The position numbers were made by a program, and so were the translations under genes. Shown one piece after another: positions 1-5,700 of a stretch of DNA of 40,392 nucleotides. A model generated the notes under the pieces. The model was not told the origin of the DNA, did not search any database, and worked only from the letters and a program-made list of their open reading frames with translations. Numbering within the stretch: the stretch's first letter is position 1; every line of letters starts with the position of its first letter. Source of the DNA: Desulfobulbus elongatus DSM 2908 (GTDB taxonomy: Bacteria; Desulfobacterota; Desulfobulbia; Desulfobulbales; Desulfobulbaceae). Location: positions 71,943-112,334 of the forward strand of contig NZ_KK211216.1 in assembly GCF_000621145.1 (NCBI RefSeq), in the 5' to 3' direction.

Positions 1-813
1 GAAGTCGGTGTCGATGGCCATGATCGGCGTGGGAATGGTGTTGAGGTTCTCGATCTTCTCGTCGGCCACCTGCTGCTGCCGCACCTCCTCGGTCATGTCG
101 AGCACGTATTCGACCGCACCGACGACATTGCCCTTGGCGTCCTTGATCGGCGAGCCCGTATATTTGATGGGCACGATCACGCCGTCGCGCGGCCGGGCGA
201 TGGTCTGCTCGGTCACCACCGAGTCGGTCTTCATGGCCCGGGCGCAGGCGCATTTCTCGGTCTTGCAGTGCGGCGTCCTGAACAGGTCGTAGCACTTCCT
301 GCCCACCGCCTCGTCCGGGGTCAGGCCCGCCACCGCCGCCCCGGCCGGATTCATGAAGGTGATGGTGAACTTGTCGTCGATCTCCATGATCGGGGTGGGG
401 ATGACGTTGAGGTTGGTTTCCATCTGCCGCAGCCGGGCCTCCAGGCGCTTTTTCTCGCTGATGTCGGTCATGGTGACCAGCGTCTGACCGTCGGCATCGC
501 CCGTGGGCCTGGCCACGGACCGGAAATAGCGGACCCCGGCGTCGCTGCTGTGCAGCGCCTCGGCCGTGACCGGCTTGCGCATCCGGCCGGCCTTGTCCAC
601 CGGGCAGTCCTTGGTGCCGCACAGGTGCAGGTTGCACGACTCCTCGCAGGTCATCCTGCCGATCACCTTGTCGGCATGCAACCCGAAGGTGCCGAAAAAT
701 GCCTGGTTGGCCCAGGTGATGGTCCGCTTGCCGTCAACCATGAATCCGGGATCGTCCGAAGTTTCAAGCAAGGACAGATCCCCGCCGGAGCGCATTGCTT
801 CTCCCGCCGCCAT
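1..813 (-). CDS. Multi-PAS sensor protein, probable methyl-accepting chemotaxis protein (3' end outside window)
   Basis: The 271 residues visible hold PAS domains at about 16-125 and 136-243 and the start of a third at 257. Each PAS unit begins with an IPTPIM-type stretch, so they are tandem copies. The first two carry cysteine quartets: C56, C60, C65, C70 and C174, C183, C188, C190. I know this Cys-rich PAS type from chemoreceptors of sulfate- and metal-reducing bacteria, but no methyl-accepting or kinase part is inside the window, so the output is inferred. Start ATG 813 follows GGAGGG by four bases; an in-frame ATG at 849 lacks a ribosome site. The gene lies 57 bp downstream of the triple-CheW gene and in the same frame. 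The cysteines could bind a metal, heme or Fe-S cluster, or act as a thiol switch. Confidence 0.8.
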   Translation of the reverse strand, partial: MAAGEAMRSGGDLSLLETSDDPGFMVDGKRTITWANQAFFGTFGLHADKVIGRMTCEESCNLHLCGTKDCPVDKAGRMRKPVTAEALHSSDAGVRYFRSVARPTGDADGQTLVTMTDISEKKRLEARLRQMETNLNVIPTPIMEIDDKFTITFMNPAGAAVAGLTPDEAVGRKCYDLFRTPHCKTEKCACARAMKTDSVVTEQTIARPRDGVIVPIKYTGSPIKDAKGNVVGAVEYVLDMTEEVRQQQVADEKIENLNTIPTPIMAIDTDF

Positions 814-851
814 TGTTCCCTCCACGAAATCGTTCTGTTCAGTCTGCATAA

Positions 852-890
852 AATGGTCTGTGTGCCAGTATCAAGAATGGTCTGTGTGCC
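852..890. repeat. 15-bp direct repeat flanking the CheW stop codon
   Basis: The 15-mer AATGGTCTGTGTGCC occurs at 852-866 and again at 876-890, a period of 24 bp. One copy encodes the last residues of the CheW protein and the other lies just after its stop codon, so it looks like a small local duplication. Because the period is a multiple of three, both copies read in the same frame. Confidence 0.85.
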
Positions 891-2373
891 CGCCGCTGGC
901 CGCTGCCGGTTGCGCCTCGCTGTCCCGGTCCGGGATCCGGAGATGGTTGCGCAGAATATTGGTGACATTGACCACCAGCACATGTTCCTTCAGTCCGTCG
1001 TTGTTGACGAACTCGATGAGCCGGTCAAGGGTGTCCTTTTTGGCCTGCAACTCGGGCCGCAACGAGGGCGTGACATGGAACCGTTCCTGCTTGTAGATGG
1101 TCACGATCTCATCGACCAGCAGCGCGACCAGGTTGCCGTTGGCCCGGCCGATGATCAGTTTGTCGTCCTGGCCGCGCTCCCTGCCGACCACGTTCTGCTC
1201 GGCGCATTGGTAAAAACCGCGCAAACCCACCACCGGCACGATGCGGCCGCGGAGATTGATGATCCCCTGGATCAGGCCGTCGCCGTCGGCGACCTCCATG
1301 AAATCGCCGCAATCGATGATTTCCTGCACGTCCTTGAGTTCGATCGCATAGTGCTTGCCGATGGCGAACACCAGATAGCAGTGCTCGGTGATGACATGCC
1401 GGGTGGCCGAGCACGCCTCGTTCCTGCCGTCATCCTTCCCGCGCAGGCGGGACATAGAGGCGATCCTGTCCACCTGGGCGCTGATCAGCTCCCGGACATC
1501 GAGCAGCATGACATTGCCGTAGGCCGGGCTGTGGCACACCCCGCGGACATGGGCGAGGTGGTGCCCGGGGATGGGCATGATCTCGTCGTCGGCCACCACC
1601 AGGATCTGGTGAATCGTGTCGACGATCAGGCCGAAGGACAGGGTGTCGGATTGCAGCACCAGGATCCTGGTGGCATCGGTGGGATCGGCCGCTCTGTCGG
1701 CGTAACCGAGCAGGGCGGCGCTGCACAGCACGGGAATGGTCTGGCCGCGCAATTGCAGGGCGCCCGCCACCTTGCCGCTTCTGAACGTTTGATCGATCTC
1801 GTTGAAAAAACAGATCTCCCTGGCATCGCCGACCGGAATGCCATAGACCTGCTCCCGGCAGGAGTAGACGACGAACTGCGCATAGCTGCGCTGGACCGGC
1901 AGCGCCGGTTGTTCCCGCTCAGGGACGGCGGCATCGTTCGGCAACAGGCGCCCCAGATCGAGCAACTCCAGGGTGCGCCGCCCCTCTTCCAGTTTGATCA
2001 ACTCGGCAACGACCGTTTCGTCGGACAGGAGAAAGGGGTCGAGATGTTCGATCGCCCGGGCCGGGACCCGGAGGACATCGCGGATGTCGTCGAACAGCAG
2101 GCCGTACCGTTTGCCGTTGTGCTGGACGACCGCCACCTTGGCGTCTGGTCCGTGGCCGGTCGCCGCCAGCGCCAACCGTTTCTTCAGGTTGATCACCGGG
2201 ACGGCGTCGCCGCGCAGGTGCATGATCCCCTCGAGGAAGAAGGCGCCGGTGGGCAGGGGGCGGATCGATTCGCCGACCGGCAAGGCTTCCACCACCTGCT
2301 CCGCCGGCAGGGCGATTTCGATGCCGATCTGCCGATCGAGGATGAACGAGGCAAACAACCGTTCTTGATCCAT
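871..2373 (-). CDS. Triple CheW-domain chemotaxis scaffold protein
   Basis: A 500-residue cytoplasmic protein made of three CheW-like domains at about 5-147, 163-299 and 330-480. The repeated hallmark is the short ligand-docking stretch: IMHLRGDAVPVINL in domain 1, LQLRGQTIPVL in domain 2, and IINLRGRIVPVVGL in domain 3. CheW domains couple chemoreceptors to the CheA kinase; three in one chain with no receiver or kinase is unlike ordinary CheW (about 150-170 aa) and CheV. Start ATG 2373 is preceded by GGCGGA and the protein begins directly at domain 1; an upstream-extended frame reaching 2694 overlaps the neighbouring gene and looks like noise. It lies 11 bp after the small receiver-like gene and just before the PAS sensor, so the three are probably co-transcribed from the sigma-54 promoter at 2844-2859. 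Confidence 0.9.
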   Translation of the reverse strand: MDQERLFASFILDRQIGIEIALPAEQVVEALPVGESIRPLPTGAFFLEGIMHLRGDAVPVINLKKRLALAATGHGPDAKVAVVQHNGKRYGLLFDDIRDVLRVPARAIEHLDPFLLSDETVVAELIKLEEGRRTLELLDLGRLLPNDAAVPEREQPALPVQRSYAQFVVYSCREQVYGIPVGDAREICFFNEIDQTFRSGKVAGALQLRGQTIPVLCSAALLGYADRAADPTDATRILVLQSDTLSFGLIVDTIHQILVVADDEIMPIPGHHLAHVRGVCHSPAYGNVMLLDVRELISAQVDRIASMSRLRGKDDGRNEACSATRHVITEHCYLVFAIGKHYAIELKDVQEIIDCGDFMEVADGDGLIQGIINLRGRIVPVVGLRGFYQCAEQNVVGRERGQDDKLIIGRANGNLVALLVDEIVTIYKQERFHVTPSLRPELQAKKDTLDRLIEFVNNDGLKEHVLVVNVTNILRNHLRIPDRDSEAQPAAASGGHTDHS

Positions 2374-2384
2374 ACGCTTCCGCC

Positions 2385-2789
2385 CTATTCGGTACGAGGG
2401 ATTCCGCCCCTGGCGGCGTTGACCTGCCTGGATTCGATCCTGTCGAGCACCGCGCCGACCTCGCTGAAATCGCTGTCCTGATAGGCGATGAAGCGGGGGC
2501 GCAGTTGGTGGCCGCGCGCCACGGTTTCCGCGTCGGCGTCGGGCAGGACCAGGACGAAAAACACCTGTTCCAGGCGGAACCGGAAAGAGGCCAGGGCATT
2601 CAGTTCCCGTTTGTCCGCCGCCTGGAGCACCACGGTTTCCGGCAGCGGGCCGGGGGACTGCAAATGGCGGATGAGGTCGGAGATGGTCCGGCAATCGATC
2701 AGGGATTCCAGGGACCCCAGCGCCTCGATGGCATGCTGCAACCTCTCCCCGCTCTCCGTGTTTTTCGCGGTATATAACAAGACGTTCAT
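2385..2789 (-). CDS. Small receiver-like protein of unknown function
   Basis: A 134-residue protein beginning MNVLLYTAKN. It alternates hydrophobic strands (MNVLLYT, ETVVLQA, VFFVLVLP, RFIAYQD) with helices, as a CheY-like receiver does. Where the phospho-accepting Asp should end strand 3 it reads LQAADK, and the usual acidic pair after strand 1 is missing, so phosphorylation looks unlikely. I do not recognise a named family. Start ATG 2789 has AAGAGA upstream; the open frame extends to 3119, but that part is low-complexity and lies over the sigma-54 promoter. It is the first gene after that promoter, with a leader of roughly 45 bases, and is 11 bp ahead of the triple-CheW gene, which suggests a role in the same signalling complex. 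Confidence 0.75.
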   Translation of the reverse strand: MNVLLYTAKNTESGERLQHAIEALGSLESLIDCRTISDLIRHLQSPGPLPETVVLQAADKRELNALASFRFRLEQVFFVLVLPDADAETVARGHQLRPRFIAYQDSDFSEVGAVLDRIESRQVNAARGGIPRTE

Positions 2790-2843
2790 GGCAGTCTCTT
2801 GCTGGTACGGGTGACAGCCTGAAGCGGCTGGCATTCCCTTTTC

Positions 2844-2859
2844 AGCAAGGGCCGTGCCT
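2844..2859 (-). promoter_or_regulatory. Sigma-54 (RpoN) promoter for the receiver-like/CheW/PAS genes
   Basis: Read on the minus strand the sequence is AGGCACGGCCCTTGCT. It matches the -24/-12 consensus TGGCACG-N4-TTGCW at all but the first base, with the GG and GC elements exactly 10 bases apart. Transcription would start near 2833, about 45 bases before ATG 2789. The gene immediately upstream encodes an NtrC-type activator with the GAFTGA sigma-54 contact loop, which supports function. Confidence 0.75.
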
Positions 2860-2989
2860 GAAACCGTCCGGCGCGGCCAGGAAGCACGAAGGGCTTGCGG
2901 CGCAAACAATCCTGCCGTAGGGCACCCCGGATACCGGGCCGGGGCGGCAGATCCGGGACTGTCAACAAAAGGGGATGGCGTCGAGAAAA

Positions 2990-3011
2990 GTGAACACCCT
3001 TTGGTGCACAC
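2990..3011. promoter_or_regulatory. Candidate upstream activator site (imperfect palindrome)
   Basis: The arms are GTGAACACC and GGTGCACAC around CTTT, complementary at 7 of 9 positions. The centre lies about 150 bp upstream of the sigma-54 promoter, a usual distance for NtrC-family enhancer sites. Whether the adjacent regulator binds here is inference. Confidence 0.35.
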
Positions 3012-3149
3012 GGCGGGAAAGCCGCACATCCCGGTTCGGGACGGCACGGCATGGTTTTCCGCGACCGGAGGGCACGGCAACGGCATGACCCGCGCCCGCC
3101 GGGGCGTCGGGCGGAGCATTCGATCGGACGGCAGACAGGGGAACCGGCG

Positions 3150-4532
3150 TCAGGCGAGCGAATATTTGTTCATCAGTTGGTACAGGCGGGTGCGGGACAA
3201 GCCGGACAGGCGCCCCGCTTTCATGATGTTCCCCTCGCTGTGCCGGAGCAGGCGCACGGTGTAGTCGCGCTCGAAGGCGTCCTTGGCCTCGCGCCAGGAC
3301 AGCAGGGAGGCCTCGGCGCCCTGGCCGGCGGGGATCGTGGCCGCCGGCGCGCGGACCCGGGCCCGGGCATGGGCCGTGCGGATATGCACGGGCAGGTGCT
3401 GCGTGAAGAGCAGCGGCGAATGCACGGCCTGCGCAAAGGCGGATTCAATCGCCTGGGACAGTTCCCGGACATTCCCCGGCCAGGTGTAGCCGGTCAGATG
3501 ATCGATGAAATCGGGCAGGCATTCCTTCTTCTCCTGGCCGTACCGCTGCACCAGGCGATCGAGGAAGTGCTCCGCCAGCAGCGGGATGTCCCCTTCCCGC
3601 TCGCGCAGCGGCGGCAGGGTCAGGGAGAGTCCCCGCAGGCGGTAGAGCAGATCCTCGCGGAACAGTCCCTGCCCGGTCATGGCGGTCAGGTCCCGGTTGG
3701 TGGCGCAGATCAGCCGGAAATCGCTCTTGCATTCCTCCTGGCTGCCCACCGGACAGAAGGTTCGCTCCTGCAGGACCCGGAGAAAACTTTTCTGGATCGA
3801 CAAAGGCAGTTCGCCGATTTCATCGAGAAAGAGGGTGCCCTTGTCCGCATGGCGGATCAAGCCCCGATTGGCCCGGTCAGCGCCGGTGAAGGCGCCCTTG
3901 ACATGGCCGAACAGCACGCTTTCCACCAACTGTTCGGGCAGGGCCGTGCAGTCGACCACCACGAAATTGCCGTGTTTTCTCCGGCTGTTGGCGTGGATGG
4001 CCCGCGCGAAGGCCTCCTTTCCGGTCCCGGATTCCCCGGTGATCAGCACATTGGCTTCGGCCGCCGCCGCCTTGGCGAGCAGTTCCAGGCAGTGCGCGAA
4101 GCGCGGACTCTCGCCCACCAGCTGGTCGCGCTCCACGTCCTTGAGGACGGCCTTCTGACTGGACAGGGCCTGGCGGTATTGCAGGGCCCGGGCGAGCGGC
4201 AGGGCGATTTCCTTGACAATGGAGTTTTTTTCCAGATAGCACCAGGCCCCGTGCCGGATGGCCAATTCCGCCCCGTCCGGATCGCCCTGGCCGGTGATGA
4301 TGATGACCTCGGGACTGGAAGCCACCGAGCGCAACTGATCGATCGCCTGGAGACCGTTGCCGTCGGGCAGGTAGACGTCGAGCAGCACGATGTCGTAATC
4401 CCCCCGGCCCGCCGCCTCCAGGCCGTCGGCGAGGGTGTGCACGCACCGGGAAGCATAGCGGAGGGAGTCGAGCCTGTCGGCGACCGTCTCGGCAAAAAGC
4501 CGGTCGTCATCGATGATCAGAACCGCCGCCAT
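3150..4532 (-). CDS. NtrC-family sigma-54-dependent response regulator
   Basis: A 460-residue transcriptional activator. The receiver domain (1-115) has the acidic pocket D8-D10 and phospho-acceptor D52 in LLDVYLPDG. The AAA+ domain (about 140-370) has Walker A GESGTGKE at 166-173, an intact GAFTGA loop at 213-218 that contacts sigma-54, and Walker B GTLFLDEIG at 232-240. A Fis-type helix-turn-helix lies at about 433-455. The receiver Lys is followed by Asn instead of the common Pro. Start ATG 4532 has AAGGAAG seven bases upstream and begins exactly at the receiver. The gene follows the HisKA-receiver gene, has its own sigma-70 promoter at 4618-4646, and precedes a sigma-54 promoter that it probably activates. 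The signal is unknown. Confidence 0.95.
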   Translation of the reverse strand: MAAVLIIDDDRLFAETVADRLDSLRYASRCVHTLADGLEAAGRGDYDIVLLDVYLPDGNGLQAIDQLRSVASSPEVIIITGQGDPDGAELAIRHGAWCYLEKNSIVKEIALPLARALQYRQALSSQKAVLKDVERDQLVGESPRFAHCLELLAKAAAAEANVLITGESGTGKEAFARAIHANSRRKHGNFVVVDCTALPEQLVESVLFGHVKGAFTGADRANRGLIRHADKGTLFLDEIGELPLSIQKSFLRVLQERTFCPVGSQEECKSDFRLICATNRDLTAMTGQGLFREDLLYRLRGLSLTLPPLREREGDIPLLAEHFLDRLVQRYGQEKKECLPDFIDHLTGYTWPGNVRELSQAIESAFAQAVHSPLLFTQHLPVHIRTAHARARVRAPAATIPAGQGAEASLLSWREAKDAFERDYTVRLLRHSEGNIMKAGRLSGLSRTRLYQLMNKYSLA

Positions 4533-4617
4533 AGCGCATCTTCCTTCAAACAGGTCACCGGGTGGTATGCATCGGTCGCGAAAACCGTGGACTGCTCGTC
4601 TGTTACACAACAAATGT

Positions 4618-4646
4618 ATTACACCTGCTGCCCTTGCAAATGTCAA
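4618..4646 (-). promoter_or_regulatory. Sigma-70-type promoter for the sigma-54 activator gene
   Basis: On the minus strand TTGACA (4646-4641) is followed after 17 bases by TGTAAT (4623-4618): a perfect -35 box, optimal spacing and five of six matches at -10. The -35 overlaps the stop codon of the upstream HisKA-receiver gene. It gives a leader of about 80 bases before ATG 4532, so the activator can be made independently of the gene before it. Confidence 0.7.
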
Positions 4647-5296
4647 GGCGTCAATAGACGGCGGACCGTTGCCAGCAGAACCTGTCGCCGCACCGGTTTC
4701 ATCAGCATTTCCCTGACGCCCATCTCGGCCAGATGCCCCGCCGGGGCATGGCGGTCATAGCCGGTGACCATCAGCAGCGGCAGGTCCGGCCGCAGGGCGT
4801 GCACCTGCCTGCACAGGTTCGCTCCGGAGAGCCCCGGCATGTCGACATCGGTGAGCAGCAGATCGAAGGCGAAGGGGTCGGCCCGCACCTGTTCCAGGGC
4901 GAGTCGACTGTCGGGCAGGCCCAGCGCGACAAACCCGTCTCCGGTGAGATAGCGGCAGATGATGTCGAGGAGGTCCTCCTCGTCGTCCACCACGAGAATG
5001 CGGCAAGGCGACGGGACCGTTGCCGCCGCCTTGCCGGCCGGCCGGCTCTCCCGGTCATCGGGCCGGGCCATTGCGAGCCGGCGGAGCGCCCGCACCAGTT
5101 CCTCGCCTCTGCGGCAGGCCTCGACGATCCGTTCCAGCCGCCGCTGCACATGACTCTCCGGTCCGGCCTCCTCTTGCAGCATCTCCGCATTGGCGATGAC
5201 GATGCCGAAAATATTCATCAGGGCATGCCCCTGTTCGCGTGTCATTCCGCCGGGTTTTGCGGGCAATGGCGTCGTCCCGGCCGCATCACTGTCCAT
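4643..5296 (-). CDS. HisKA-receiver protein lacking a kinase ATPase domain
   Basis: A 217-residue two-domain protein. Residues about 18-80 resemble a histidine-kinase dimerisation helix pair: GHALMNIF lines up with the H-box AHDFNNIL, keeping H24 and N28. Residues about 98-217 form a receiver with VVDDEED, phospho-acceptor D150 in LLLTDVDMPG, T178 and K200. The HATPase domain that normally lies between these two in hybrid kinases is absent, so it cannot phosphorylate itself by the usual route. It could be a phospho-relay, a phosphatase or a partner of another kinase. Start ATG 5296 has GGAGG six bases upstream; the frame extends further but without coding character. It lies 110 bp upstream of the sigma-54 regulator on the same strand. 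Confidence 0.85.
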   Translation of the reverse strand: MDSDAAGTTPLPAKPGGMTREQGHALMNIFGIVIANAEMLQEEAGPESHVQRRLERIVEACRRGEELVRALRRLAMARPDDRESRPAGKAAATVPSPCRILVVDDEEDLLDIICRYLTGDGFVALGLPDSRLALEQVRADPFAFDLLLTDVDMPGLSGANLCRQVHALRPDLPLLMVTGYDRHAPAGHLAEMGVREMLMKPVRRQVLLATVRRLLTP

Positions 5297-5700
5297 CTGT
5301 CGCCTCCATCTGTCCGCCGGGCATGCCCCGTCCCCTGTCCCGGCCTGCCGGGAGGTGCACGGAGGGCACGCCGCGCCGGGGTCGGGGTTCCCCTCCGCGT
5401 CCTCTGGCCCGCGCGGAGACGGGCCTGGTGTCCGGCCGGCAAGAATGCCCGGGGCGCGCTGTTGTTGTTTACTTACCCACGGAGTTTGGCTATGGTGCAA
5501 GCCAACCGTTTCCCCGTGGACCGGTTCCCGATTCCCTGTTCCGGCACGAGCTTATGGTTCACACAGACCGTCTATCCTTGTCAAGCACTTCGACCGGTCA
5601 GCGCGCCGGCCGCGGGAATCTTTTGTCGGCACGCCGCCTGTAAATCCGGTTGTGCCCGCCACCCCCTGCCACACCGTTTCTCCGGATACATCGAAACTTC
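5297..5700. other. 404-bp divergent intergenic region
   Basis: This separates the minus-strand HisKA-receiver gene from plus-strand rlmKL and must hold start signals for both. I see no convincing gene. A weak plus-strand promoter-like match is TTTACT (5468-5473), 17 bases, TATGGT (5491-5496). A nested inverted repeat covers 5477-5519. The minus-strand gene shows no strong -35/-10 or sigma-54 match in this stretch. Confidence 0.45.
5477..5519. repeat. Nested inverted repeat (possible structured RNA or operator)
   Basis: Outer arms CCACGG (5477-5482) and CCGTGG (5514-5519) enclose inner arms TTGGC (5486-5490) and GCCAA (5501-5505). A transcript from either strand could fold into a two-tier hairpin. 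No T-run follows, so it is not a standard terminator. Confidence 0.4.

Larger units (their letters stand above)
2790..3149. other. 360-bp regulatory intergenic region
   Basis: No convincing gene lies here. It carries the sigma-54 promoter at 2844-2859, a perfect 11-bp palindrome TTGCGGCGCAA at 2895-2905, a short CCGG-type inverted repeat at 2926-2938, and a longer imperfect palindrome at 2990-3011. The 3' flank of the response-regulator gene has a GC stem around 3090-3115 but no T-run, so no intrinsic terminator is evident. Confidence 0.6.

Noticed and set aside
852-890. Selenocysteine at the TGA between CheW and PAS
   Set aside because: No SECIS-like hairpin follows the TGA and a strong start site for the next gene is present.
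852-890. CRISPR-like repeat
   Set aside because: Only two copies of 15 bp with a 9-bp gap; no array.
268-2481. Long plus-strand open frame opposite the CheW gene
   Set aside because: It is antisense to a clear triple-CheW gene, has no recognisable domains and shows the codon-phase artefact common in GC-rich DNA.
2899-2915. Second sigma-54-like match (CGGCAGG...TTTGCG, minus strand)
   Set aside because: The GG to GC spacing is 11 bases and not 10, so it should not be recognised.
3051-4760. 569-codon plus-strand open frame
   Set aside because: It mirrors the sigma-54 regulator gene on the other strand and has no domain signature of its own.
5239-5643. 134-codon plus-strand open frame in the divergent gap
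   Set aside because: Arg/Pro/Ser-rich, no ribosome site, overlaps the start of the HisKA-receiver gene and carries no recognisable motif.
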